A stretch of 56,221 bases of DNA, from assembly GCF_004336635.1 (NCBI RefSeq), contig NZ_SJXH01000020.1:1-56221 (forward strand). Direction: 5' to 3'. The translations under genes were made by a program, and so were the position numbers. Positions within the stretch are counted from its first letter, which is position 1, and every line of letters starts with the position of its first letter. Shown here piece by piece: positions 46,770 through 56,093 of this stretch. The DNA is from Acinetobacter sp. ANC 4862 (GTDB taxonomy: Bacteria; Pseudomonadota; Gammaproteobacteria; Pseudomonadales; Moraxellaceae). The notes under the pieces were generated by a model. It saw only the letters and a list, made by a program, of their open reading frames with translations. It did no database searches and had not been told where the DNA came from.

Positions 46770-47630
46770 ATGACACAACAGCTTTCAGAACATCGACACA
46801 TTTCATTTACTGCACATTACACCGGGTATATTTGGTACACCATGGGAATTTCACACCCCGTTTTTGCAACCTCTAAAGGCAAAATGCTCGCCAAACTGGT
46901 TCACCCTTTAGAAAGTTGGGCGGAAAAATTTGTCGGTGGCAGTATGCGTACCACGCTAAAACAACGTCACTGCATGATTGATCAGCATCTCAGCCAACTG
47001 ATTGAGCAACACCCGGATTTACAGGTGCTTGAAATCGCGAGTGGTCTATCGCCACGCGGTTGGAACTTTCGACAAAAATACCCCAATATCGATTATCGTG
47101 AACTTGATTTACCGGGTATGGCAAAAGTCAAAACCCAAGCTCTAAAACAGATTGATGCCAATAGTCCGGAAGTTTTATCGGTGGATTTATTCACTGCAGA
47201 TTTTGAGCAGGCTTTTCAGGTATTTGACCCAACTCGCCCATTGGTGGTGATTAGTGAAGGTTTAATAAACTACTTTAATAAAGACATGCTATTGCAATTG
47301 CTGCAAGCGATTACACACTACGGGCAAAATTTTAAAGAACTGCATTACCTGACCGATATTTATCCGGAACCGGTCAAAAACAAATTGGCCAATTTTATTT
47401 GGGCCAGCAGCAAACTACTCAAATGGATGTCCAAGAGTGCATTTAGCTTTCATTTTACTCATCCTCAGCAAGCGCAAGAATTTTTCCAGCAAGCAGGTTT
47501 TGAAAATATCAGCGTTGTTCAACCCCAACAGTATTTTCAAGAGCAGTCGACGAATGAATCACCTAGCGATGAACACCTAGGGGATTTGGTCTGGATGATC
47601 CATGCGAACATAAAAAAACAGCGTATTTAA
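46770..47630 (+). CDS. Class I SAM-dependent methyltransferase (leucine carboxyl methyltransferase-like)
   Basis: 286 residues. The Rossmann-fold SAM-binding motif VLEIASGLSPRGWNFRQ (about 86-102) and a D-x-P acidic loop (YRELDLPGMAKVKT) match the LCM/PPM1-like or polyketide O-methyltransferase family. A conserved SEGLINYF region (about 167-174) follows. The substrate is unknown. The TAA stop lies inside the hairpin of a terminator that also serves the convergent gene. CAGGATGAC before the ATG acts as ribosome binding site. No neighbouring pathway genes point to a substrate. Confidence 0.82.
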   Translation: MTQQLSEHRHISFTAHYTGYIWYTMGISHPVFATSKGKMLAKLVHPLESWAEKFVGGSMRTTLKQRHCMIDQHLSQLIEQHPDLQVLEIASGLSPRGWNFRQKYPNIDYRELDLPGMAKVKTQALKQIDANSPEVLSVDLFTADFEQAFQVFDPTRPLVVISEGLINYFNKDMLLQLLQAITHYGQNFKELHYLTDIYPEPVKNKLANFIWASSKLLKWMSKSAFSFHFTHPQQAQEFFQQAGFENISVVQPQQYFQEQSTNESPSDEHLGDLVWMIHANIKKQRI

Positions 47631-47640
47631 CGCTGTTTCA
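47612..47640. terminator. Terminator shared by the methyltransferase and the convergent hydrolase genes
   Basis: AAACAGCGT (47616-47624), loop ATTTA, ACGCTGTTT (47630-47638); an A-run before makes a T-run on the minus strand. The methyltransferase stop codon TAA (47628-47630) lies in the loop/stem boundary, so the terminator overlaps the coding end. Confidence 0.7.
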
Positions 47641-47657
47641 TCTTTGCAAAAAGGCGT

Positions 47658-48989
47658 TTAACTGACTGATTCCAGTACCAACATTGCTTCTTTTTGTCGT
47701 TGTACATAACGTAATAAGCGTTCTGCCACCTCAAAACTGCCATGTTTAAATAAGGCACGGATTTGTGTTGAGTCTATGGCAAAAATCAGACATTCAATCT
47801 TGAATTGACCTTCCTCATCTTCCAGATGCAAAGCCAAATCACGTGGATATTGCTCAACTTTTGCAGTTAGACCTTCAGCAAACTCAAGTAAAACCCCAAA
47901 GAAGTTAAGATCAATAATGTGGGTTGGCAGTTGCAACTCTGAATAACGATGGGTCAATACAGTCATTGGGCTTTGTACCGCAATACGTTCTTCACCGCGA
48001 CGCTCCAAAGTCAGTAACTGTGCACGTGTCATCGGGATAACTCCTTCCACTGTGTGGATCGACTGACCTTGCAAGAAAGTTGCAAACAAATTCATGGTTT
48101 CCTTACGGCGCTGTAATTGCGGTACATGATCTGCATTGGCGATCATGGCAAATTCCATATCTGGACATTGCAAGGCAAAATTAGCATTTTCATGTGGCAA
48201 GGTAAAACTGTCATATTGCCCACATGCGACCAGTACTTTACATTCAGGAATTGGCACATCGGTTAAACGCAGTAAACGGCTACAGTTAATTTCATAGCGA
48301 TCTTGCTCGGTTGCAGTAAATTCAGCCATCTGTTTAAAAAACAAACGTTTTGCAGTGGGTGACATTTTGGTTTGATCAATTTTGGCATGATTGACCAAAT
48401 ATAGAATCACCGCTTGACCGAACTCGTCCATGCGTTGTTCTTTCATTAAATGCAAGGACTCTTCCAGCAACATGCGCCAGCTTTTACGAGTTTTTTGCAT
48501 CACGCCCATCAGAATCATGCGATCAATCAATTCAGGGCGTTGATGTGCCAAGCCTGAAGCGACCACGGAACCTAGCGACATCCCCATGACTGAAACTTTG
48601 GACAAATTTTCTATATCCAGCCATTCACCGAGCATGCGTGCCAAATCCGGTAATTCCAAAGTTCCTGCAGAAACGCCGGTATCACGATTGGTAATTTGTT
48701 GATTCGCACCCATAGACGGTAAATCAATAAGGATGATTGGACCTGCACTAAGCAACTGTTCTACACAATATTTATAAGAGTTGAAATTTTGAAATGCCCC
48801 GCCAATAATGACGATTGGAGTATTGTGAATCCTTTCAGGTTGAGTAATCGCCATATATTCAATTTTCCAGCCATTGATCCACGTGGTACGTGCAGGCTCT
48901 TTAAAACTGTTTCTATGGTAAAGATCAAAAAAGCCAAAACTCGTGTTTGATTCTTGTACTTCCGAGTCCATTTGGATCATGGAATTCAT
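47658..48989 (-). CDS. Alpha/beta hydrolase with C-terminal PilZ-like domain
   Basis: 443 residues. Residues 30-320 form an alpha/beta hydrolase with the nucleophile elbow GMSLGS (about 142), an acid in CGQYDSF and the histidine in NADHVPQ. The last 110 residues contain RRGEER (R-x3-R) followed about 25 residues later by IDLNFFG (D-x-N-x-x-G), a spacing and pattern like the PilZ c-di-GMP-binding motif RxxxR...[D/N]x[S/A]xxG, although Asn replaces the usual Ser/Ala. A strong GGAGGAAGGGAT precedes the ATG at 48989. The substrate is unknown. It is convergent with the methyltransferase and divergent from proA. Confidence 0.85.
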   Translation of the reverse strand: MNSMIQMDSEVQESNTSFGFFDLYHRNSFKEPARTTWINGWKIEYMAITQPERIHNTPIVIIGGAFQNFNSYKYCVEQLLSAGPIILIDLPSMGANQQITNRDTGVSAGTLELPDLARMLGEWLDIENLSKVSVMGMSLGSVVASGLAHQRPELIDRMILMGVMQKTRKSWRMLLEESLHLMKEQRMDEFGQAVILYLVNHAKIDQTKMSPTAKRLFFKQMAEFTATEQDRYEINCSRLLRLTDVPIPECKVLVACGQYDSFTLPHENANFALQCPDMEFAMIANADHVPQLQRRKETMNLFATFLQGQSIHTVEGVIPMTRAQLLTLERRGEERIAVQSPMTVLTHRYSELQLPTHIIDLNFFGVLLEFAEGLTAKVEQYPRDLALHLEDEEGQFKIECLIFAIDSTQIRALFKHGSFEVAERLLRYVQRQKEAMLVLESVS

Positions 48990-49291
48990 ATCCCTTCCTC
49001 CATTCTTGCCTTATTGTTATTTTGCAAGAAAATAAATATAGAATTTCTGCGCTACACTGCATCCATTCATTTGCTTTAATTATCAGACATCAATGTCATT
49101 ATTTTTTATTCTATACAGAGGATGATTTGACACGCAACTTATTCCATGACCACTTATCTAAATTTACAAATAAAACAATTTAAAAATATGAATCGCTTGA
49201 AAAGTTTCAAAAAAATTTTCCAGATAGATGCTTCATTGTCTTGTTCCAGACTGTTACTATCGAAGGTGTAATTTCTAAGTGATCAACCGCT
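48990..49291. other. Divergent intergenic region between the hydrolase gene and proA
   Basis: About 300 bases, AT-rich, presumably carrying the promoters of both genes. I could not pick a convincing -35/-10 pair for either gene; there is no gene-like reading frame and no stable hairpin. Confidence 0.4.
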
Positions 49292-50557
49292 ATGCAAGAT
49301 TCAATTGAACAATATATGCAAACGGTAGGACAACAAGCACGCCAAGCTTCTCGCGTGTTAGCAAGCGCTTCTACCCAAACAAAAAACAATGCTTTATCTG
49401 CAATTTACACTGCTTTAGAAGACAGTGAAGCTGCTATTTTAGCTGCGAACCAAATTGATATGATCAAAGGTCGTAACAGCAATTTGGACAGTGCATTACT
49501 TGATCGCTTAGAACTTACCCCCACACGCTTTAAAGGCATGCTGCATGGTTTAAAAGATGTGATGAGCCTGATTGACCCAATTGGGGAAATCACCGATTTA
49601 GCCTTCCGCCCTTCCGGAATTCAGCTCGGTAAAATGCGGGTACCTTTAGGTGTCGTCGGCATGATTTATGAATCACGTCCGAATGTGACTCTTGAAGCTG
49701 CCTCTCTTGCGTTAAAGTCTGGAAATGCCATTATTTTGCGTGGTGGTTCTGAAGCACTGGAATCGAATAAAGCCATTGCTGAAGCGATTCAACATGGTTT
49801 AAAAGCTTCAGGTTTACCTGAAACTTCAGTACAAGTAATTAACACGCCTGATCGTGCAGCGGTCGGTCATCTGATTACCATGTCTGAATATGTGGATGTG
49901 ATTGTTCCACGTGGAGGCAAAGGGCTGATTGAACGTGTGAGCAATGAAGCGCGTATTCCAGTGATTAAACACCTGGATGGCAACTGTCATGTCTTTGTTG
50001 AAGCACAAGCCGATTTACAAAAAGCTTTACCGATTGCGCTGAATGCCAAGACGCATCGTTATGGCGTATGTAATGCCATGGAAACCCTGTTGGTGGATGA
50101 AAAAGTCGCTGAAGAATTCTTGCCTAACATTGCTGAATTGTATGCAGAGAAACAGGTTGAACTGCGTGGCTGCCGTGAAACACAGCGCATTCTAGGTTCA
50201 ACTGTGAAACCTGCCAGCGAAGAAGATTGGTACACCGAATATTTAGGTCCAATTTTGGCGGTTAAAGTGGTCAGTGGGATTGATGAGGCGATTGATCATA
50301 TCAACAAATATGGTTCACATCATACCGATGCCATCATTACTGAAAACTATAGTCTTGCTCGCCAGTTCTTGGCCCGTGTAGATTCAAGCTCAGTGATGAT
50401 CAATGCATCTACCCGTTTTGCAGATGGTTTTGAATATGGTTTGGGTGCAGAAATTGGCATTTCTACTGACAAGATTCATGCTCGTGGTCCTGTAGGTCTT
50501 GAAGGTCTGACGTCGCAAAAATGGATCGTGTTTGGTGATGGTCAAATTCGCCAATAA
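49292..50557 (+). CDS. proA: Glutamate-5-semialdehyde dehydrogenase (gamma-glutamyl phosphate reductase)
   Basis: 421 residues. An aldehyde-dehydrogenase-fold enzyme of proline synthesis. The catalytic cysteine is in [12 protein letters not shown] (about 255-266), and [16 protein letters not shown] and [12 protein letters not shown] mark the NADPH-binding part. It reduces gamma-glutamyl phosphate to glutamate semialdehyde. Neither proB nor proC is adjacent. The ribosome binding site is weak (AAGTGATC). A hairpin follows the stop. Confidence 0.96.
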   Translation: MQDSIEQYMQTVGQQARQASRVLASASTQTKNNALSAIYTALEDSEAAILAANQIDMIKGRNSNLDSALLDRLELTPTRFKGMLHGLKDVMSLIDPIGEITDLAFRPSGIQLGKMRVPLGVVGMIYESRPNVTLEAASLALKSGNAIILRGGSEALESNKAIAEAIQHGLKASGLPETSVQVINTPDRAAVGHLITMSEYVDVIVPRGGKGLIERVSNEARIPVIKHLDGNCHVFVEAQADLQKALPIALNAKTHRYGVCNAMETLLVDEKVAEEFLPNIAELYAEKQVELRGCRETQRILGSTVKPASEEDWYTEYLGPILAVKVVSGIDEAIDHINKYGSHHTDAIITENYSLARQFLARVDSSSVMINASTRFADGFEYGLGAEIGISTDKIHARGPVGLEGLTSQKWIVFGDGQIRQ

Positions 50558-50583
50558 ATCCTGCAATTAATAAAAGCATTCCG

Positions 50584-50611
50584 TGTTCAGCTTCAAAAAT
50601 GAGGCTGAACA
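50584..50611 (+). terminator. Hairpin after proA
   Basis: TGTTCAGCTTC (50584-50594) pairs with GAGGCTGAACA (50601-50611), one G-U pair, loop AAAAAT. There is no T-run, so it may be a weak terminator or a 3'-end stabiliser. Confidence 0.45.
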
Positions 50612-50679
50612 TAGCCACTACAATATCTCTAAGCTAAATTTCATAAGATGATAAAAATAACCATAAAAGGGAAAATGCA

Positions 50680-51081
50680 ATGTTTTATTATTTAATGATC
50701 TGCACCTTTGTATTGGCATTACTGGTTTCCTTTACCGTAATGAAAATTTTTTCCCATTCTATTAATCAAATTCTGGCTCGAATTATTAACGATCCGATTC
50801 ATGAAGCCTGGGCGAAATACACCAAATTTGCCGGCATGGTCGTGGGTACATCTTCCGGGATTCGTATTTACGATATGGAAAAATACATCACCCCCCTGAC
50901 CTACACCGAGAATGACAAAAAAATTGTCATCGAGCTGACACAGGAACGCTGGGTACTGGAAATTTATCGGACGATTATTGAAACCTTGCAAGGCTTGGCC
51001 TGGATGATGCTGGTGTTTTTTATGGTTGCACTGATTGCTTATGTGATCGTACGCTGGTCAGAAATAAAGTATCAAAACTAA
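50680..51081 (+). CDS. Small hypothetical protein with two membrane segments
   Basis: 133 residues. An N-terminal membrane helix (about 1-22: MFYYLMICTFVLALLVSFTV) and a C-terminal one (about 105-126: WMMLVFFMVALIAYVIVRW) flank a soluble middle part, so both termini are probably on the same side of the membrane. No known motif recognised. The ribosome binding site AAAGGGAAAA before the ATG is fair. It lies alone between proA and ackA, and I cannot propose a function. Confidence 0.72.
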   Translation: MFYYLMICTFVLALLVSFTVMKIFSHSINQILARIINDPIHEAWAKYTKFAGMVVGTSSGIRIYDMEKYITPLTYTENDKKIVIELTQERWVLEIYRTIIETLQGLAWMMLVFFMVALIAYVIVRWSEIKYQN

Positions 51082-51393
51082 GCATTAAAACTACACTTAT
51101 ATTCTGCTCAAAATTGATCATCCATGCTATGTTTAAAATTCATACAAAGACATGCTTTACAATTAAGTACTATTTTATTAATAAATGAAATCTATCAGCT
51201 GATAAATTTTAATTATTATTATCCTACTGGTCGATAGTGCTTAAGTCTAATCTCCTAAAGTCTAGCTTGTGGCTATAAAAACCAACATGGTACAACTATT
51301 AAACAGATCGGATGATGCCTAGCAAAATGAATATCAACGATCAGGGGTAATACAACAATTCAAGTACGATAATTTTTAGTTAAGGAATACGTC
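51082..51393. other. Intergenic region upstream of ackA
   Basis: About 310 bases, AT-rich, no gene-sized frame. It presumably contains the ackA-pta promoter; TTTACA at 51156-51161 is a possible -35 but the matching -10 is poor. No terminator-like hairpin was spotted. Confidence 0.4.
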
Positions 51394-52614
51394 ATGCCTA
51401 AATCAGTACTCGTCATCAATTGCGGCTCTTCATCGATTAAATTTGCATTATTGCTTGAAGATCAAGAATTCCGCATCCATGGTTTGGCTGAAAACTTGGG
51501 TACGCCTGAAGCGCGGATTAAAGGTGTGACTGTAGGCAATGAACCTGTTGATATCCGTATTCCGAATGCTGATCATAAAGAAGCGTTAGAAGTAGGTTTA
51601 GAGCGTTTAGCTAATTATAAACCTGACGCAATTGGTCATCGTATTGTACATGGTGGCACGCTCACCAAAGCAGAATTATTGACTGATGATATTATTGAAA
51701 AAATCCGTGCAGCAACACCACTTGCACCGCTGCACAACCCTGCACATTTAGTGGGTATTGAAGCCACCAAACGTCTTTTCCCAGACCTACCACAAGTGGC
51801 GGTATTTGATACGGCGTTCCACCAAACTATGCCGGAACATGCTTTCCGTTATGCATTACCAAAATTCTTATATACCGAACACAATGTCCGCCGTTACGGT
51901 TTCCACGGAACCAGTCACGCCTATGTATCTGAACGCGGTTCAGAACTGGCAGGCAGCTTTAAACAAGGTGGCTGGTTAACAGCACATTTAGGTAACGGTA
52001 GCTCGACTTGCGCAATCTGGAATGGTCAAAGTGTGGATACCTCTATGGGTCTAACTCCACTTGAAGGCATTGTTATGGGCACCCGTAGCGGTGATGTCGA
52101 TCCAAGTTTACACAGCTTCCTGGCTGCTAACCTTGGCTGGGATCTCTACAAAATTGACAAGATGCTTAACAAAGAAAGTGGTTTGCTCGGTTTATCAGAC
52201 AATCTTTCAAATGACATGCGTACCCTGATTGAAGCATCACAACAAGGCAATGAAGATGCCACGATTGCTATTGAAGTATTCTGCTACCGTCTGGCTAAAT
52301 CTCTGGCTGCTTTAAGCTGTGGCTTGCCACGTCTTGATGGTCTGTTCTTTACCGGTGGTATTGGCGAAAACTCGGCTTATATCCGCGAAAAAACCATGGC
52401 TTACTTACCTCATTTCGGTTTCAACTTAAGCAAAGAACAAAACGACAACTTGAAACGCGGAACGGAAGGCCGTATCGATGCAGGTACAGGTCCGCAAATC
52501 TGGGTTGTTCCTACTGATGAAGAAGGTCGCATCGCGCAAGAAACTGAGCATGTTGTGAATGAGGTGAGTCAATTCGCTGCAAAAAAGTTTGAAGCTGATG
52601 TTGCGATGGCTTAA
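51394..52614 (+). CDS. ackA: Acetate kinase
   Basis: 406 residues. An ASKHA-fold kinase with the [11 protein letters not shown] phosphate-binding loop (about 7-17), [28 protein letters not shown] and [12 protein letters not shown] motifs. It interconverts acetyl phosphate plus ADP with acetate plus ATP. Together with the downstream pta it forms the AckA-Pta pathway (56 bp gap, same strand), used both for acetate excretion and for acetate uptake. AAGGAATA precedes the ATG. Confidence 0.97.
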   Translation: MPKSVLVINCGSSSIKFALLLEDQEFRIHGLAENLGTPEARIKGVTVGNEPVDIRIPNADHKEALEVGLERLANYKPDAIGHRIVHGGTLTKAELLTDDIIEKIRAATPLAPLHNPAHLVGIEATKRLFPDLPQVAVFDTAFHQTMPEHAFRYALPKFLYTEHNVRRYGFHGTSHAYVSERGSELAGSFKQGGWLTAHLGNGSSTCAIWNGQSVDTSMGLTPLEGIVMGTRSGDVDPSLHSFLAANLGWDLYKIDKMLNKESGLLGLSDNLSNDMRTLIEASQQGNEDATIAIEVFCYRLAKSLAALSCGLPRLDGLFFTGGIGENSAYIREKTMAYLPHFGFNLSKEQNDNLKRGTEGRIDAGTGPQIWVVPTDEEGRIAQETEHVVNEVSQFAAKKFEADVAMA

Positions 52615-52670
52615 GCCATCGCACATTTTATGATGCTCATCATTGAATCCTTTTTATTTAGAATCAAGCT

Positions 52671-54812
52671 ATGAAAACAATTTTATTAGTTCCAACCGGG
52701 GAAGGCGTAGGATTAACTTCAGCCAGTCTAGGCCTAGTTTACGCTTTGGAATGCCAAGGTGTGAAAGCCGGTTTTCTTAAACCTTTTTCACAAGAAAAAA
52801 ATCAACAAATAGATGGTACAACAGCGCTGTATCGTCATTTATCGAATAGCGAAACGGTTGAACCGATTGCTTATGAAAGTCTCATCCAGCGACTGAGTCT
52901 GGGTGAAAGTGATGAGTTACTTGAAGAGGCTGTACGCCTGCATCGCCAAATTGCAAAACAGCATGATGTCATTATTGTGATGGGCTTAGTCCCGACCAAT
53001 CGCGATGCTTTTGCAGCAGAATTTAATGCAACTTTAGCCAAAGCCTTGGATGCCCAAGTTATTGTGGTGAGCAATGCAGATGTGAATCACCCTGTCGCGA
53101 CTGCGGACAAAGTGGATACGCAATTACGCCATTTAGGCGGTGCTGCGAATGACCGCACTGCCGGTGTGCTCTTTATGCGCACCAAAGGTTTGCCAGAAGA
53201 TTCTGCACAAATTCCTGTCACGCTTGATCCAAGTATCCGCTTAATTAGCGACACCAATAAATTTGTTGCGGAGATTCAAAAAACCCATGCGCATATTGGT
53301 TCTGAACATCTTCCAGTGGTTGGTTTAGTGCCGTTTAGTAACACTCTGAGTGTTCCGCGCATCTCTGATCTAGCCGCTCATATTTCAGCAGAATGGATTA
53401 ATAAGGGTGAAGCATCACAGCGTCGTGTATTACACAGCAGTTTAATTGCTTCAAATATTGAACATGAACTGAATAAATTTGTGGCCGGTGAACTGATCAT
53501 TAGCGCATCTGACCGTATTGATGTTTTATTGGCAAGTAGTTTGGCAAGTTGCAATGGTATTCCCCTAGCAGGATTGGTATTGACAGAACGCCATGAACCG
53601 AATGCAACTGTTCTAGAGTTCTGCCAAGCTGCAATTAAAAATGGCCTACCGATTCTGCATACTTCATTAAGCACCTTTGAAACTGCTCAAAGTTTGTCAA
53701 ATTTAAGTAATGAAATTCCAGTCGATGATACTGAACGTGCAGAACAAGTGACGCGTTTCGTATCCAGTCACATTAATCTGGATTGGCTGGTACAAATCCT
53801 GAATGGTTCATACAAACCACGTTTATCCCCTTCTGCTTTCCGCCACGAATTGGTTCAAAAATCAATTGCGGCGAAAAAACGTATTGTCCTGCCTGAAGGT
53901 GATGAACCACGTACCATTCAAGCGGCTGCAATTTGTCAAGCGCGTGGTATCGCGCACTGTGTTTTATTGGCGAAACCTGAAGTTGTGATTGAGGTTGCCA
54001 AAGCACGTAATATCGAATTGCCGCATGATCTTGAAATTATTGATCCGGATCTGATTCGTATCAATTACGTTGAAAAGATGGTGGCATTGCGCAAAGGTAA
54101 AATCAACGAATTACAGGCACGTGAACAACTGCAAGATACCGTTGTACTCGGTACCATGATGCTTGCTCTCGATCAAGTTGATGGACTGGTCTCTGGCGCA
54201 GTACACACCACTGCGAATACAGTTCGTCCTGCATTCCAGCTGATTAAGACTGCACCTGATTACTCACTGGTATCCTCTGTGTTCTTTATGTTGTTGCCAG
54301 ATGAAGTCTACGTTTACGGTGACTGTGCAATCAATCCGGATCCGGATGCTGAACAGCTGGCTGAAATCGCAATTCAATCTGCCGATTCAGCCAAAGCCTT
54401 TGGTATTGACCCACGTATTGCCATGATTTCTTACTCCACTGGTACTTCTGGTACGGGTGCAGATGTAGAGAAAGTGGCTGAAGCAACACGCATTGCTAAA
54501 GAGCGTCGCCCTGATTTGTTGATTGATGGTCCATTGCAATATGATGCCGCATCGGTTGAAAGCGTAGGTCAATCCAAAGCACCTGGCTCACCTGTTGCCG
54601 GTCGTGCCAATGTGTTTATTTTCCCTGACTTAAATACCGGTAACACCACCTACAAAGCCGTACAACGTGCTGCGAATGTGGTGAGTGTGGGACCAATGTT
54701 GCAAGGTCTAAATAAACCGGTGAATGACTTGTCACGTGGTGCATTGGTAGATGACATCGTGTTCACGATTGCTTTGACTGCGATTCAAGCGGAACAGCAA
54801 GAAGTTCAATAA
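52671..54812 (+). CDS. pta: Phosphate acetyltransferase
   Basis: 713 residues, the long Pta type. The N-terminus is a P-loop-like domain (VPTGEGVGLTSASLGLVYAL, 7-26). A DRTGG domain lies in the middle (about 220-330), and the C-terminal PTA/PTB catalytic domain starts at about residue 385 (KKRIVLPEGDEPRTIQAA). It converts acetyl-CoA and phosphate to acetyl phosphate and CoA. It follows ackA with no terminator between them. A weak hairpin with a T-run closes the transcript. Confidence 0.96.
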   Translation: MKTILLVPTGEGVGLTSASLGLVYALECQGVKAGFLKPFSQEKNQQIDGTTALYRHLSNSETVEPIAYESLIQRLSLGESDELLEEAVRLHRQIAKQHDVIIVMGLVPTNRDAFAAEFNATLAKALDAQVIVVSNADVNHPVATADKVDTQLRHLGGAANDRTAGVLFMRTKGLPEDSAQIPVTLDPSIRLISDTNKFVAEIQKTHAHIGSEHLPVVGLVPFSNTLSVPRISDLAAHISAEWINKGEASQRRVLHSSLIASNIEHELNKFVAGELIISASDRIDVLLASSLASCNGIPLAGLVLTERHEPNATVLEFCQAAIKNGLPILHTSLSTFETAQSLSNLSNEIPVDDTERAEQVTRFVSSHINLDWLVQILNGSYKPRLSPSAFRHELVQKSIAAKKRIVLPEGDEPRTIQAAAICQARGIAHCVLLAKPEVVIEVAKARNIELPHDLEIIDPDLIRINYVEKMVALRKGKINELQAREQLQDTVVLGTMMLALDQVDGLVSGAVHTTANTVRPAFQLIKTAPDYSLVSSVFFMLLPDEVYVYGDCAINPDPDAEQLAEIAIQSADSAKAFGIDPRIAMISYSTGTSGTGADVEKVAEATRIAKERRPDLLIDGPLQYDAASVESVGQSKAPGSPVAGRANVFIFPDLNTGNTTYKAVQRAANVVSVGPMLQGLNKPVNDLSRGALVDDIVFTIALTAIQAEQQEVQ

Positions 54813-54835
54813 TCCTTAAAACCAAGTTCTCCATG

Positions 54836-54868
54836 CCACCTGATTGAAAAATTGGGTGGTTTTTTTAT
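54836..54868 (+). terminator. Terminator after pta
   Basis: CCACCTGATT (54837-54846) pairs with AATTGGGTGG (54850-54859) with two imperfect positions, followed by TTTTTTT. Confidence 0.7.
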
Positions 54869-54920
54869 GTGGATTCCATATAACAACCATTATTTTAAAT
54901 AGCGGATGATTTAGCTGAAA

Positions 54921-55382
54921 TTAATCGGTTAAGGCGACTCTTATCTTTCTTATAGTTGGATCATTCGTTTTAACGAGAGAAATATTTCCATCAGATTTTA
55001 TACAGGGAATTTTACTGTTAGCGTCAAAAAAACTTGACCTAAAAATTTGCTGAATTTTATTGTTTCTAAAGCCTACTAGGTAAAGACTCTGATCGGGATA
55101 GGAGGGTGTTTTTTCCAAATACTTTTGGTTATCGTTGAGTATTTTTTTCGAAAAATATTTATGATATTTCGGGTCAGTGAGACTTTGATAAGACCCTAAT
55201 ATACAAACGGTGTCACTATAAGGAAATATTGAGCTTACTTTCAACGGTTGATCTAATATCTTTAGATTCCAGTATATATGGAGTGCTTTATCAAAAGGCT
55301 TATCTAAATAAATCGGCCAAAACTTAACAAATAAATATAACAAGCCAAAAGTTATGTAGCCTAATAATAATATTCTAATCAT
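54921..55382 (-). CDS. AT-rich orphan hypothetical protein with N-terminal membrane anchor
   Basis: 153 residues. An N-terminal hydrophobic segment (MIRILLLGYITFGLLYLFVKF) looks like a signal anchor. The remainder is polar with a few cysteines (VCILGSYQ, IPCIKSDG) and many Tyr, Lys and Ile. I do not recognise a family. The gene is clearly more AT-rich than its neighbours, which suggests a different origin. It is convergent with pta and lies 40 bp after the methyltransferase gene, on the same strand. Confidence 0.6.
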   Translation of the reverse strand: MIRILLLGYITFGLLYLFVKFWPIYLDKPFDKALHIYWNLKILDQPLKVSSIFPYSDTVCILGSYQSLTDPKYHKYFSKKILNDNQKYLEKTPSYPDQSLYLVGFRNNKIQQIFRSSFFDANSKIPCIKSDGNISLVKTNDPTIRKIRVALTD

Positions 55383-55422
55383 GCCAACTGCTCTTTATTT
55401 AATTATTGTTCCACATTTTTAT

Positions 55423-56061
55423 TTAGAATTTTTCATCAATTTTCTTTGCCAACCATACGGTATGTCCTGCACAGTCCTGATCTTCCGCGACCATCTTCAC
55501 CACTTCAAAACCATAATCTTTTAATAATTGTCGATATTCATCTTGCGATAAACTGCTGTGATATAAAGCCTCACCAAACAGATCTCCAATGGCTTCTCCA
55601 TGACTTGGACCACTGGTAAACATCAATGCAGCTCCCGGCTTGGTATGCTGCTGAAATATTGAAAACATCGCTCGCTGATCATCTTGAGTCAGATGAAAAA
55701 AACTATCCCAAGCTAAAATGCCTTGGAAATTTTGTCCTAAATCTATCTGACGCATGTCTGCCTGAATCCAGCGCTGTTCAGGAAAGTTTTGTTGTGCCAT
55801 TTCAATCATGACCTCAGAACTATCAACACCCACCACGGAATGACCTTGGGCAATTAAATAGGCTGCAATGAGTTTCGCTGAACCACAGCCTAAATCAAGG
55901 ATTGTTGAATGTTCTGGAATGAGCGAAAGAAAATGATCCAACCATGCTTTTTCATAAAGAAATTGACCACGCAATTCTGTCCATGCACGTGCATGTTTTT
56001 TATAAACTTCAATAATATTTTGCGCAAGTTCAGACTGATCTTTCATCATCGAAGTTTTCAT
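55423..56061 (-). CDS. Class I SAM-dependent methyltransferase
   Basis: 212 residues. Motif I ILDLGCGSAKLIAAYL (about 55-70), motif II GVDSSEVMIEMA and the motif III-like WIQADMRQIDL region are typical of class I methyltransferases of the Methyltransf_25/11 type. The substrate is unknown. The start at 56061 follows an in-frame TAA (25-27 bases upstream), so it cannot extend into the repeat array. There is no clear ribosome binding site; Met5 or Met6 is possible. A TATACT -10-like hexamer lies 14-19 bases before the ATG. The octanucleotide array begins 33 bp upstream. Confidence 0.85.
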   Translation of the reverse strand: MKTSMMKDQSELAQNIIEVYKKHARAWTELRGQFLYEKAWLDHFLSLIPEHSTILDLGCGSAKLIAAYLIAQGHSVVGVDSSEVMIEMAQQNFPEQRWIQADMRQIDLGQNFQGILAWDSFFHLTQDDQRAMFSIFQQHTKPGAALMFTSGPSHGEAIGDLFGEALYHSSLSQDEYRQLLKDYGFEVVKMVAEDQDCAGHTVWLAKKIDEKF

Positions 56062-56093
56062 ATTTTTAAAATAGTATACGCAGATTTAGATCG

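Noticed and set aside
46770..48989. A biosynthetic gene cluster formed by the O-methyltransferase-like gene and the hydrolase
   Set aside because: The genes are convergent, share a terminator, and no other biosynthetic enzymes are nearby.
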